A DNA stretch of 64,000 nt, taken from positions 1 to 64,000 of the forward strand of contig JBBHKE010000695.1 in NCBI GenBank assembly GCA_037447655.1. The letters run 5' to 3'. Shown here one piece after another: positions 13,001-24,599 of this stretch (positions within the stretch are counted from its first letter, which is position 1; every line of letters starts with the position of its first letter). The translations under genes and the position numbers were made by a program. The notes under the pieces were generated by a model. That model saw only the letters and a program-made list of their open reading frames with translations. It ran no database searches and was not told where the DNA came from. This DNA is from Zygnema cylindricum (taxonomy: Eukaryota > Streptophyta > Zygnematophyceae > Zygnematales > Zygnemataceae).

Positions 13001-15037
13001 CTCTCTCCCTTGTGCTCTTTAAGAATCGGAAGAGAATTGCAATTCAATGTTTTATCTCAATTTCACTAGTACATTTCCTGCATTCATAAAGACATGCAGA
13101 AATATTTCTCATGGCAAAGAAAAATAGTTCTGTCCACTAAGAAAAAACAAAACTCGAAACAGATTGTCCATGTCGTCAAAATTTCAACGAATCATGAAAC
13201 CCGACAAAAAATAGGACACGCAACCTCACATTCATGCATCGTATGAAGGACCGATAACTAGTACAAGGCCTAAAGAAAATGCCTAACTCAATACCTAGAA
13301 GATGGGCTTTCGTGTTTATCTATACCAAAGGCATGGATGAAGACTTCACAACAAGATGTGTGGAGTCTGGGATGTTATCCTCATTTGATGATGTTGAAAG
13401 CTCCCCACTAACTGGAATTTCCGGACGAACTCGTCGCACAGCTGGAAAATATCGGCGCCAAAATTCTGGCTCTTTCTTAGGCGCCAGTTCAGGTCGTACA
13501 TCCTTTATTTCATCCTCCTGGCACAATTTGGAAATAGACTAACAACGTGTCTTTGAACAGAGAACAAAAAGTGTTTGCTGCCATTTACTTGAATCATTGA
13601 ATCACAAAAATTGACCAGCATCACCATGATATGTACGAACCGTGTGACTGGGATAAAGAAAGTACAAGACAATAACGCTTTAATTTTTTCATTTTTTGAG
13701 ACTGGATGGGGATTTAGACAGACAACCACACAAATACACCAATTTACAAGTTGTAAAGAATAGTTGGAGAGAGTCTGCCTAGGCATAGCAACACTTAACC
13801 GTCAATGCCGACTATATAATTGATATGTCATCACAGAAGATCTTCCTAAAAACAATCAAGGAGAAAACTCAATTGAAAAAAAGGCATGCAAAACACAATG
13901 AGGAAAAAATTTGCTCTTACCTCCAGGGCAGTTCCATCTGAAGATATAGACGTTTGGAAATACAATTGAGGAGGCAAATCGAGATCATTTGGATCATCAA
14001 TAAGAGGCATCTGCAATCCAGAGAACAAACCTGTTAAAGTGTAGTTCCCCACAAAAGTAACGAGGATAAAACGAGAAGAATGAAAGTACCAGAGCCGACA
14101 CACCTAGTCCGACACAAAGCAAAGTGCTGAAAATTACCTTAATGGGACAAACAAGTTCCTTTGTCTCTCCTTCTTGTTGCTTCTCACTCTCTACCTTGTT
14201 AAATGATGGTGAATTTGACTTTCCTGCAAAAATAGAGATCTTATCCTCCAATAAGCCCTCTGCTATGTGGATTGCCGACAAGCAATATTTCAAACTGCAT
14301 TTACTATCACCATAAAGCTTTTAAAAACGCAGCATTGGACTGATAGGCTGGTATCTCATAGAAATTTTCAGCAGAATGGTAGATCAGTTTTCAGACCAGT
14401 TTATCTCCTAAGTTCGCATACAAACAAAATTCAAATTTGCCCATGTGATAATTTACACTGAACTTTAAATGCAGTCGCATAATCACCATAAAACAACAAA
14501 ACCACATCAAAGGTTTGACTGTAGAAAAACACAAACACAGAAACTGGCGAATCACACTGATGCTTCGAAATTGTTCAAAAAAAGAAACAGAAAGCAGCAA
14601 TGTGGCACAACCTTGAGATAGATTACTATTTGGACTTCCAGAATTGCTGCTGATGCTGCCAATGAAGTCACTTGCGTCCGCCTTCATATCGGAAATCACC
14701 CTCTCTGCCTTTGCTGACACTGCTTGGAAAGCTATATTCACACGGAAAAAGCAAGGTAAACAAAAAAAAAGTTGAAGTAAACAAATACCACATTATATCC
14801 ACATGAAAAAAAAAAGCATGCAGCAAAAGAGCTTAAGCAGACCTAAGAAAATTCACGAAAAAGGAAGGATAATAAAAATAAAGCTGAATTCAACAGATAA
14901 CATGCAGCCGAAGAGCTTAAGCAGACTCAAGAAACTTTAATGTACAATAGCAGACCTGCTGAAGATTTCCAAACACTTGTTGGAATACTAATGAGCATGA
15001 AAACTTACCAGATTTTGCTTTAAACATAATCTCCATC
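7068..15037 (-). CDS. RAB3GAP1: Rab3 GTPase-activating protein catalytic subunit-like protein (plant-type Rab3GAP1), 16 exons or more
   Basis: Rab3GAP1 is the catalytic half of the Rab3GAP complex, which acts on Rab GTPases in membrane traffic and autophagy. Exons placed by GT-AG sites and phase: 15037-15010 (start), 14731-14612, 14223-14138, 14010-13921, 13517-13326, 12642-12539, 12324-12047, 11644-11457, 11185-10739, 10472-10408, 10299-10251, 9895-9676, 9004-8920, 8533-8464, 7550-7452, 7151-7068 (TAG). Phases agree across the first 14 exons (674 codons). Family signatures: an N-terminal AKAERVISDMKAD helix; HGAPPDTFVPQLAEIM; MHTCLLNQQLQLINCC; LLETGEPLCAPV; GPVLTEDFVRETEEL; GCSQLFSDMQAFK; AANPGAIIEDFVRWYSP; GNLWQELW...APLFDEE; SDLFEQLF; and ECSSYVASTC..LERLCQVYEVMET. 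The model gives about 734 residues, near plant homologues. The exon bridging 8464 and 7550 is unresolved (candidates near 8375 meet a stop), so one small exon may be missing or different. The charged stretch after HVRERDKN (KEKEKDRQKE) is low complexity. The start codon is the first ATG giving a phase-consistent exon 1; no upstream exon was seen. Confidence in identity is high, in each boundary moderate. Confidence 0.9.
7354..7451. repeat. CCTCC-rich microsatellite in the last large intron of the Rab3GAP1-like gene
   Basis: About 100 bp of CCCTCC/CCTCCC on the plus strand. On the coding strand it is G/A-rich and starts directly at the donor site of the exon ending at 7452 (CAG followed by GTGAGG). 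The purine-rich intron start is unusual and could affect splicing. Confidence 0.85.
11235..11312. repeat. CT-rich (CCCTCT) microsatellite, intronic
   Basis: Simple repeat of CTCTCC/CCCTCT units in the intron between exons 11644-11457 and 11185-10739. It gives rise to short spurious Ser/Leu/Pro frames. Confidence 0.85.
12699..13012. repeat. CT-rich low-complexity block, intronic
   Basis: Irregular CTCTCC/CCCCTCC repeat about 300 bp long in the intron between exons 13517-13326 and 12642-12539 of the Rab3GAP1-like gene. It is similar in composition to the larger blocks at 20.8-21.75 and 36.3-37.9 kb. Confidence 0.85.
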
Positions 15038-15802
15038 GTGATTTGCTCTCAGGAAAAAAAAAATCAGCTTCGTTTATTCAGGGCGTGTACGAACAGGTAT
15101 GTCTACAACTGACGACTACTTTATGGCTACTAAAAAAGAAAACCAGGTGATTTAACAACGAAAAACATGCTTAAAAATAAAATTGAATGAGGCAATAGGA
15201 TAGGGACAACCATTACTACAGTTCGGACGTAAATGCAAGTTTCTTCCACTTGAAAAAAACAGAATTGCTAATGCCATCTGATAGAAATGAACCATGGAGC
15301 TGATTCAAAATCCTTCAACATGATAGCTGCTACAGGGACGTTGCTATCGCCCTCCAATATTGCATTTTTAGTTCGAAAGAGTATCAAGCCGTCTATTTTT
15401 ATAATTATGATACGAACTACAAAAGCACTGATTCTACTTTGGTATTGGTATTGGTTAGTGAACTTTTGGGATATGAGACACCTTTTCGAGTTTCCACTGG
15501 ATGAAATCCAGAGCAGTTGTGGTGTACGGTTTAGTACAAAAACTGACTGAAGTACAGTACAGTAGAGAACAAAACGTGCGGAATGTCTGTGGGTAGATTC
15601 TGAAATCGTGCGATTACCATATGAAATTATGAATCTTACCAATGCTCACACGGGTTCGTAATCCGCACTAAATGTCCGCACATTTTTGTTCATAGGTGCA
15701 AAACACGTACAAAACCTTAATGTACGATTTCCCTATGGACCTATGAATTCTGTATGGTGCTTCCTGGCCGCTTCTATGGAACCCCAAATTCTTTACGTAC
15801 TA

Positions 15803-16384
15803 CACCTTGAATCGTTATTAGCGTTAAGAAATTTTAATGTTAAGAAATAATTAGCGTTATTAACGCTAATTTGAATTTTTCAAGATATCGAAAAAAAAAT
15901 TTTACTCTAATTGATCCATAACGCTGATGTGGGTACAACGGATCTGTCATCAGGATCTTCATATAAAAATAGGTAAAAGTACAAAATTTGATAAATCGTA
16001 TACCGTCGCGTCCTTTTACTCTAATTTATTTTCAATTCTAATTTAGGTTTTATCCCGTATAATTAATACGCGATCAATATCTCTACGCTAAAATAGGTAC
16101 AATATCATTCTGCCTTTTATTCTGAGCGCAGTTTTACGTAAGATCGCGATTATTTTAATCCATATTTCGTACTTTCCCCCTTAGCAAAGTACTATTTTGT
16201 ACGAAATGACACGTCCGTACAAAACACTATTCAATAAAATCAAAAATTATAATTATTAAAGTCAATTCACCATAACCTTAATTAAAGTAGAAAAAAATAG
16301 TGTTATTAATTATATTTCATATTTTGGGGTCAAAATTTGGGGGTGTCAATATAGCATTCATAACGCTAATAACGATTGATGGTG
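15803..16384. mobile_element. Small TIR element (MITE-like), mariner-type TA target, copy A
   Basis: Terminal inverted repeats: the left end starts CACCTTGAATCGTTATTAGC and the right end is its near complement (GCTAATAACGATTGATGGTG). Both are flanked by TA (15801-15802 and 16385-16386). It is 582 bp, AT-rich and has no coding capacity. The same termini and TA flanks occur at 27867-28384, 28923-29964 and (left end only) 29992, so this is a family. The TA duplication suggests the Tc1/mariner superfamily; that assignment is inference. Confidence 0.8.
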
Positions 16385-16652
16385 TACCATTCGTAAGAAG
16401 ATACGACTCTAGATTTTTAGTACTGTACAATACTGAAGTTTGATGGTACGACCGAAGTTTGATGGTACAACCGCACGACTGATGTAAACTTAGCTGGAAA
16501 GCTACAAGACAGTACAGGACACAACTGTCAACAAATGTTTCCCCACAGTTACTGGTAACGCTAGACGGAGGGGACGGCCTTTGTTAAACGTCACGTCATT
16601 TTTTAACACTATAGACGTCATGTTTTATGTGACATTATGGATATCATGCTTA

Positions 16653-16760
16653 GGGTGAAGTTCCATTATGGCAAAAACGAGGTTGTTTACTGAATGTCGT
16701 ACTATTTCGTACAGTGCCATACCAATATATTTTGTTTGGTAAAAAAAAAAAGGCTACTGA
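16653..16760. mobile_element. Left end of a GGGTGAAGTTCCAT-type TIR element (fragment)
   Basis: TTA followed by GGGTGAAGTTCCATTATGGC matches the left end of the complete element at 30044-30790. No matching right end was found downstream, so this is a truncated copy with an undefined right limit. Confidence 0.45.
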
Positions 16761-17066
16761 ATGACTAATTTAATTCTCCACAGTTATCGGCGTAAACCTC
16801 GACCGTGAATGCAGAATGAGATAAGCTATCAGTCGAACGTTTCAGTTTGCAACAAGTGACTTGAAGGAGGTCAATTTTTGGAGCCTAAATGTATAACATT
16901 TCGCCTCGTGGAAAAGTGAAAAAGTATCCACGATGAATGCGCGATCAGGTGCATACACCTCGCATAGGCCATGTAACTTACCCTAGGGTGGATGCGAGGC
17001 CATCGGAAGTTGTGAGAAAAGCTTTGACGGAAGACATTCTTTCACTCTCTTGTTGCCATCCACTAA

Positions 17067-17972
17067 GGGTGTGTTCCCATGTAATCATAACTTAGTCTTC
17101 TTAATTTATTTTTTAGTGAAGATTCTCCGTACAGATTTTCAGTATGTTCCTATGTTCGATGACCAAAATCGTTACTTTAATTTGTGACGGATGTAGACGT
17201 GGATACAATTTGTGACCGTTGTAGACGATTACAAAACTCGCGACAATTTTTAAAATTTACAAAATTGCGACCGTTGTAGATGTCTAGTTTTTTTTTTACA
17301 ATATAGATGCTTAGGATTTTGCAATACTATGACGTCATGCTCACTTGTGCTAATGTCGGCGTCATTGATTCAAGAATTATTGGCCATGGCTTGCTGATTT
17401 CGTTTTTTTAACTTTTCAAACTCGATTTGCAATCAAAAAAATGCCCAAAGGTAATCTAAAGAACGATTTTCCAAATAACTTTTATTGCATAGCAATATTA
17501 TCGTGTTTCGCTCCAAAAATGTGAGAGAGAAACAAGATAGTGTGAGAGGGAGAGGGAATGAGGGGTTTTCAAAGACTTTGTTTTTTGCGAATTGACATAC
17601 GTTGCTCATGACCCCTCCGCGGATCCTTTACGAAAAAAAATGTCTGTACATGTTGCAAAAAATAAATGTGTAGTTCACGTTTTGAGAAAATGTTTTGAAA
17701 GTTTATAACAGGTGCAAACACATGATCATATTCGTTGGTCAACCTATACTTTAAATAAAACCGACTCGCGAGTCGTTTTCAAATAAAGTTTGAAGATGAC
17801 GTTTTTTGACGTGGCAGTGGGTTGAAAATAACAAGACGACAAGCTGTAGTACATTTTAAGTTTCAAAATGACGCAAATTGTACCATGGTTTTTGCAGTTT
17901 TTTTGTACGGGTCTGTTTTTTCAACGTCAAAGACAAGAAAAATCCCGTGTTTTATCACGTGGGAACACACCC
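17067..17972. mobile_element. TIR element with TAA target duplication (PIF/Harbinger-like MITE)
   Basis: Ends GGGTGTGTTCCCATGT and ACGTGGGAACACACCC are near-perfect inverted repeats, flanked by TAA at 17064-17066 and 17973-17975. It is 906 bp with no transposase-like frame. A TWA 3-bp target and G-rich termini are typical of Tourist/PIF-Harbinger elements. Directly beyond the right TSD a similar sequence (GGGTATGTCCCCATGTG) begins, possibly the left end of a related, truncated element. Confidence 0.75.
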
Positions 17973-17975
17973 TAA

Positions 17976-19285
17976 GGGTATGTCCCCATGTGCCAAAGGA
18001 AGGGTTTTTTTTCTATTGTTTTCTTGTAAAACTTAACGCTGTACCGCGTAAGTACCTGTACAAAGAAACTCAAAATAGTAGAAGTACATTTGATATCATC
18101 GTCGAACTTAGAAAGTACTACATGTTGTCGTCTCGTGTTTTCGACCCACGGCCACATGTCAAGGTCATGTGCGTTTCCGGCACACCTTTATTTCCCCAGG
18201 ATTTGCGGGCCTCTTTCCACCCCGTACAAGCATTAGAGTACAGATTAGGAAGTACACCAATCCGGACATGACTCTTGTATTTCCTAAACTGAGCGAAACG
18301 CACTTTACTTCGCGCCTAACGAAGGCCGGACGACAAAGTTATCCCGCTTCAAAGATTGAAATTCTGTTACATGCGACCAGTTGCCACCGACCCTAGTGGG
18401 GGGTACATTGTGGAACGCCAAGTAAATTTTTGGATTGTCCTCTAGATTAGGTTGTTAATTGTTTGTAGGAATTCAGTTTAGGTCTAACTGACTCTCGGTC
18501 CATTAATTACATCAGGTCAAAGTTTGGCGTCTCCGCGTCATTTTCAGTACTTTGTCTAATAAGAGTGGAACGAATTTTGCCTTCGGCCGCTGATCTAGGC
18601 GCAGTCGGAAGTATAACTTTTTTCCCTAGGTGTAGTACGACTGACTTTGTCTTATGTTAGTCCAATAGCATTTGCTTCCCGCTCACTGGCTCCTTGCATT
18701 GCTTTGACTTTTGGACCTGAAAGCGGACAAACTTGGTTGTATATGGCACTTAGGGCCGAAGGAGACAAATTGCTTTTTCAGTACTGTCTTCTGAGAAAAC
18801 CCCCAGAAATTCTTAACAAAACCTTCTTTTGGAGAATCTTTGTTTTGTGTTTATTTTGACTCAATTGTCATCTTGGTTTTGAAATCTGTCTTTTGTTAAG
18901 ATCATACTTCGGGCGGGTAGTTGGCACTATCCATCTTTGGGTGATTTTTGACTTTTTGTTGTTTGAAACCGAGAAAAGTCATGTCGGTCTCGAGCTGCGC
19001 ACACCGAGTGGTGAAGTAGGATCATACCAATGTTAGGTACCATCGAGAGAGGTTTCGCCTTATCTCTTTATTATCGTTGACTGCCGTGGTATGTTGAGCT
19101 TGCTTCGCTATTTTCCTTAATTTTATCTTTTATTCTCTTTTCTGGTCAAGGTGATATTGTTAAATCTGAAACGGCCAATTCTATTTCTTTCCTATATTTC
19201 TAAGTGGGATACATTTGTGTCTTATTTAGTAGACCTTTTTGGTTTCGGCACTGTTTGGCCAGAATAGGTGTAAAAGGCGTAAAGT
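17976..19285. other. Intergenic, nothing recognised
   Basis: Contains short open frames (for example 17822-18271 and 18647-18859 on plus) without motifs and spanning an element boundary. I see no gene, only possible remnants of old repeats. Confidence 0.4.
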
Positions 19286-19700
19286 TGATACACTCTCACT
19301 AGTGATGCACAACGGAAAGTTACGAGGAGTCCACTCGTAGCAACAACAAGGTTACAAAGCATACACATTTTGCACAATGAAGAGCTTGAGAGCTTATATT
19401 AATTCAGAGAGGAGATTACAAGATTGATTGCTCGCTAGTAGATGTCTACTCGAAAAGAGAGGGTCCTCTTTACCAAGTCTATTCAACTATTTAAACTAGC
19501 CATCCGCTGATCCACTTAGTACTACGACTACCCGACTAAGTACACGTGGCTATCTCTATCCACTGTGTCCAACCTATACTAGGTTTTAGAATAGTATAGT
19601 TTGACCTATATTATGCTGCGTTGCTATACTGCAAAGCTGCGTTACTACCCTGCCATACTGAAACTCCGAGACCTCCACTGGTCCTCTAAATAAGCAGCTC
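19286..19700 (-). mobile_element. Isolated LTR of a gypsy-like element (same family as 33685-34104)
   Basis: Starts TGATACAC and is collinear with the LTR at 33685-34104, sharing TAGCAACAACA, GAGATTACAAGATT.ATTGCTCG and a GCTGCGTTGCTATACTGC-type region. In the other copy the LTR is followed, on the minus strand, by a primer-binding site and gag, which sets the orientation. No internal region is attached here, so it is a solo or truncated LTR. Confidence 0.6.
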
Positions 19701-19704
19701 ACAA

Positions 19705-20215
19705 GAAGCTTATCTAGATAGTGCTGAATTCAAGTTCATACAAACCCAAATGACTGACACCTTGACAGTCAGAACCCTAATACAACTTTACCCCCGTGAA
19801 AGAAGACTTTTTGTGTGCATAGTTTCCCCGCAGAATGCAAAGTTAGAATATGAGTATTTGGACACATTCCCCCACTTTGACTTTCCCTTAGAAATACCGC
19901 CACCCTGGCAGGCAAAAACTTTGATCGACTACAACCTTGTGTAGCCTGGACTCCCCTGAGTCCGCAACAATAAGAATAACCGAAAATGGTCAACCGAGTG
20001 AGTTGATATTAAATGGCAAAGTCTGCGGATTTATACAGATGCTGCTTTCTAGGAGAGAGGCGCCTACCTATCAAAATATTCTAAGTCCTTAATACCCACT
20101 ATGAACCCCCTACTAGTGAAGTACGACACCAATGAAATTACTGTAAAGTACAACAAGGTATATGTGCTGATGTACTTCTTCTACGGCCATAGTACGGCAT
20201 GGCCATCCTGTTGAC
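19705..20215 (-). mobile_element. Copia LTR fragment, reverse orientation
   Basis: Reverse-complement match to the downstream half of the copia LTRs seen at 45250-45740 and 49850-50300: GACTCCCCTGAGTCCGCAAC, GTACTTCACTAGT-type and AAAGTGGGGGAATGTGTCCAA sequences are all recognisable. Both LTR ends are missing. Confidence 0.65.
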
Positions 20216-20770
20216 GGTTGCTTTGTAAATTGTCATTCTAATCTCTGTGAAATGGGCGTTCCCACCACTCTTCGCCACGTGTCATCCGGTGATGTCGCGT
20301 CCACAAACCGCCAAATCGTTATTCCGTTAACCCGGACTTTCTGTGAGCCTTACAATTCGAATTCATACTTTGAATGACGTTTGTTGAATCAAATGTCTCG
20401 ACATTTGTTTCGTGCGATGGGTATTAATTCTGCACAGTACTGTTCCGTGTACGTCTGTGCGGTTTTGCCGTCAAACGGATGATTCTGGTGTAAACATTAT
20501 TAAATAATTTTCAAACCTCTTGTATCTAACATCATCCTCCAACGTATAAGGCGTACGCCTACATTTGTACGGAGGTGGACCAAAGGAACCAGGATCAAAT
20601 CCAGGTCGCTCAATCTCTCTTTGCTACACCTTCTATCTCATAGTTCTCCCCTCCTTGCCTCCTTGGTTGTCTAGGCAGCCATGGTTATCTCTGTTCTCCA
20701 GTGACTACGACAAGTATGGAAGAACCTAGACCGACCATCTTACACATAGTAGACAAATACAGATCAAGAA
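20216..20770. other. Short intergenic stretch, nothing recognised
   Basis: No open frame with a motif and no repeat shared with other parts of the window were noticed. Confidence 0.35.
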
Positions 20771-20776
20771 AGTACA

Positions 20777-21750
20777 CGCATTTAACCCCTTCTCTCTCCC
20801 CTTTTCCCTCTCCTCTCTCCTTATATATCTTTCTCTCTCTCTCTCCTTCTCATACCCTCCACCTCCCCCTCCCTCTTCTCTCCCTATCCCACTCCCTCTC
20901 CCTCTCCCTCTTCTTATTCCCATCCCTCTCCCTCTCCCTATCCATATCCATATACCTATCGTCTCTCTCCCCCTTTGTCTCTCGATCCTCTCTTTTTCTC
21001 TTGTGTCTCTCATTCCCTCTCCCTCTTCTTCCCCCTTCCCCCTTCCCTCCCCCTCCCCCTCCCCCTCCCCCTCCCCCTCCCCCTCCCCCTCCCCCTCCCC
21101 CTCCCCCTCCCCCTCCCCCTCCCCCTCCCCCTCTCCCTCCCCCTCCCCCTCCCCCTCCCCCTCCCCCTCCCCCTCCCCCTCCCCCTGCCCCTCCCCCTCC
21201 CCCTCCCCGTGCCCCTCCCCCTCCCCCTCCCCCTCCCCCCCCCCTCCCCTTGCCCCTCCCCCTCTCCCTCCCCCTCCCCCTCCCCCTCCCCCTCCCCCTC
21301 CCCCTCCCCCTCCCCCTCCCCCTCCCCCTCCCCCTGCCCCTTCCCCTCCCCCTCCCCCTCCCCCCCCCCTCCCCTTGCCCCTCCCCCTCCCCCCCCTCCC
21401 CCCCCCCTCCCCCTCCCCCTCCCCCTCCCCCTCCCCCTCCCCCTCCCCCTCCCCCTCTCCCTCCCCCTCCCCCTCCCCCTCCCCCTCCCCCTCCCCCTCC
21501 CCCTCCCCCTCCCCCTCCCCCTCCCCCTCTCCCTGCCCCTCCCCCTCCCCCTCCCCCTGCCCCTCCCCCTCCCCCCCCCCTCCCCCTGCCCCTCCCCCTC
21601 TCCCTCCCTCTCCCCCTCCCCCTCCCCCTCCCCCTCCCCCTCCCCCTCCCCCTCCCCCTCCCCCTCCCCCTCCCCCTCCCCCTCCCCCTCCCCCTCCCCC
21701 TCCCCCTCCCCCTCCCCCTCCCCCTCCCCCTCTCTCCCTCCCCTCCCTCT
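20777..21750. repeat. Polypyrimidine hexamer satellite, mainly (CCCCCT)n
   Basis: About 1 kb of almost pure C/T on the plus strand. 20777-21030 is irregular CTCTCC; 21031-21745 is a nearly perfect CCCCTC hexamer array. It is interrupted by rare CCCTTGCCCC/CCCTGCCCC variants and C9-C10 runs that recur near 21236, 21362 and 21570, pointing to internal duplication. It produces very long Pro/Leu/Ser frames on plus and Gly/Glu/Arg frames on minus, which are not genes. The minus strand has many closely spaced G5 runs. Confidence 0.95.
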
Positions 21751-21899
21751 CCAAATCCACCTAGGAATGCTGATTCGCAAATAGAAGGTAATTTTTACCC
21801 CTTTAAAGCAAAGGGTTTTTCTCTTACCATTTGTTCTATATTAACTATTGTTGGATCTCTTTCCGTGGTAACTTTCTTGGTTATAGATTTTTTCACATA

Positions 21900-23480
21900 A
21901 CATGATCGATAACATTCTCCTCCTTTTTGTCAGTTTGTAGACTAAACACATCTAGTGACTTTCCCCCCTCTTTAACAAGTATGTTTTAAGCTCTCACAAG
22001 TTTGTTTTTGCCCAATATCCACTAGAATGACATGCCCACTTCATGCGTTAATATTCTTTGGTACTGTGAGCTTTTTATCATCCAAAAATAAACCTAAATC
22101 TGTACAAGTATGACGTGTGGCACCGGTATCAATAGCCCAAACCCTCGCACAGTGATTACTTGAACCCGAATTTAAAATTAGGTCGTTTTTCTCATCCAAT
22201 AAATTGCTCAGTTTTGATATCGCTCCTCGACGTCATGTCCAAATTCTACGCAATTGCATTAACATCCGGCTCCTCTTAGGTGGTTCCGACCACGTCAGCG
22301 TCCTCGGCCTCATCCTAATCCAATTCCTCGATCGGCATAAAAAGAAAAATGTACGCATTCGTGTTGGTAACATTGAGTGCTTACATGTCCCGCTTATGGA
22401 AAATATTACAGTGCTTCTTTTTATCAGGGCATTCGGTTGCCAAATGTTCATTCTTATCACATTTAAAGCATGTCATATTAGGGGGATTAGCTTGGTCAAA
22501 TTGACTCCTACCAAATCCGACATTTTGACATCTTGTTCTACCTGTACCTCTAATTTTTCCCCTTATACCCGCTCTTCGTCGAAACGATTTAAGATCCGAA
22601 GAATCCAAGGTATTCGTACTGAGGCTCCCACTAATTCCGAAACTTGACGTTGACTCTCTTTAGACCTCTCAACAGTTTTTAAACAATTCACCCCATATTC
22701 AAATGTAACGTTCTTCATAGATTGGATTATCTTATCAAACATAGTAAATCTTTACAGTAATCCGGTTAGAAACAATTGCATTTTCGCATTTTCAAGTACA
22801 GCTTTATCTAGATTACTCATTTGCTACAAAAGAATATTTAACCTCTTTCCCTCCCACTCCCTCTGTTCTCCATCTCCATTTCCATCTCTCTCTCGGTTTT
22901 CCCTTCTTTCTCCCTCTCCTTTCCTCTCTCGGTTTCCCCTCCCTCTCCCCATCCCTCTCTGTCCCCATTACCGTCTCTCTCGGTGTTTATCTTTAAACCT
23001 ATATTTGAATAAAATTCTTGTAGACATAATTTGTTGTCTTTGACTCCTTTCTCAAATTCGTTTTTTAATGCCCTCCAATATTCATGAGCCGTAGTATGAG
23101 TGAGAAAATGATCATGGATCGATCCGGTGCAGCTTTGGATCAATTCGTTGGTGGCCGCCAAATCTTTCCATTTCCACAGTTTTCGCGCCTTTGGACCTTT
23201 CCGCATTTTCTCTTTGCCATTCAAATTCTTCTATAAAGTTTTCAAAATCAGGCTCGCCTTCATGTTCTTCTTCAAAATTAGATCCGCTGAAGTTTTTCGG
23301 TTTACCGCCAATTCAAAAATCCTCTTCTCCTTCTTACTCACTATTAAATCCTCTTTTACCTTTCCCTTCCCTTTTCTTTTCTCACTTTTTCATATCGCTT
23401 AACTTCACGTGAACTATCGGAGATGCTTCTAGAACTAGAGAGACAACTAGAGCTGCCCTCCAATTCTTCTTTCATCCAAA
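21900..23480 (-). pseudogene. Degenerate copia gag-protease fragment
   Basis: Read on the minus strand from high to low coordinate: a gag part with KDLAATNELIQS...HDHFLTHTTAHEYWRALKNEF (about 23180-23030); a CT-rich interruption (22845-22990); the zinc knuckle CFKCDKNEHLATEC (CX2CX4HX4C, about 22455-22500); and an aspartic protease start WAIDTGATRHTC (about 22105-22140). Stops and frame changes separate the pieces. This gag-knuckle-protease order is that of Ty1/copia. No integrase or RT follows, because the sequence gives way to the hexamer satellite. The LTRs are not identified. A related gag fragment lies in opposite orientation at 24600-25170. Confidence 0.7.
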
Positions 23481-23504
23481 GATTTTTCCTTTTTTTGTCT
23501 TTTA

Positions 23505-23665
23505 GAGGGCTATGGGAAGAGAGGAGGTGGGGTAGAGGGGACGATTGGGAAAGGGTGAGGGGAGTGGGTGGAAGAGAAAGTGGGTTTTGAGGAGAGGCGA
23601 GGAGAGGAGACGAGAGGATAGGGTAGAAGAGGAGAGGAGGGGAGAGAAGGAGAGAGGAATTTATG
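23505..23665. repeat. GAGAGG-rich low-complexity block
   Basis: Purine-rich plus strand made of GAGAGGAG/GGGAGAG units. The opposite polarity (C/T on minus) creates short spurious frames on both strands. Confidence 0.75.
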
Positions 23666-23699
23666 ACATGCACCTCGTACACTTAAATGGCAGCTCAAC

Positions 23700-24500
23700 A
23701 GTATCAGATCTTGTTGGCAAAGACTGCACTTGTGAAGCCAAATAGTAGTAAGTTCTGTTGTTTAATCACTTGTACTTTTGAATTAATTTAGCATAGAATT
23801 TAACTGTGATGCTTAATTCGATTTAGCATAAAGTTTAATTGTGATGCTTTAACACGTGCTTTTGAATTCAATTTAGGCGTACTTTCTCACAAAGCGAAGA
23901 ACTGTGAAGGGAAGGTGAAGGTAAAACTGTGACTTTCACCAACAAGCAAGAAAATACAAGATATAGATAAATTGTTTTTCGTATTTATACTCCAAAAATG
24001 TAAATAAGGCATTCTTTTATTTGATAATATAACAAAATTAAATTGTATCATTTTTTTGAGCGGGAGGTTTACAGTTATGGATACACTGTAACTAGACAAC
24101 ACTTTTATATTATATTATGGTTTTGTTATTACAAATCCAAACCATAAAATAATAACATTCTTTTTTTTGTAGAAGGAAAAAAAATAACTTTTGCATCCCG
24201 CATTTAACAGCGTGTTGGCCCATGGCGTGTGGAGACATGTTTTGTGATGATACACGTCTATTTTTTATAATATTATGGCTGCCAATAAGAATTGATTTCA
24301 AGTCAGATGAATCTCCGGAAACAACATTGAGTAGAGTGTATTTTCCTGACTATCACAGCCATCGGCCGCCATGGGAAGAAAGAAAAACAAACCAGTTTGG
24401 ACTCCATCTCATTCTCTGACCCCTCATCCGATCCGGATCCGCCAGATCGGTTAGATTCTTCAGCGGATCCAGAACCAAGTGGTTAATGTTTGGAGGGCGG
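23700..24500. other. AT-rich spacer, nothing recognised
   Basis: No gene and no clear element ends. A repeated TTTAGCATARARTTTAAYTGTGATGCTT motif occurs twice around 23785-23850. Confidence 0.35.
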
Positions 24501-24599
24501 CAACCGGAAGAGGGGCGGAATAGAGCCTTCAAAAAGTAATTGGCGGTCGTTTTCGGGAGGGAGTGGAAAATGAGGGGAGAAAGAAGCGAATTCGTAAGG

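Noticed and set aside
20701-21900. Very long Pro/Leu/Ser (plus) and Gly/Glu/Arg (minus) open frames, up to about 400 codons
   Set aside because: They are translations of the CCCCTC hexamer array; stops are absent only because of composition, and several frames are open at once on both strands.
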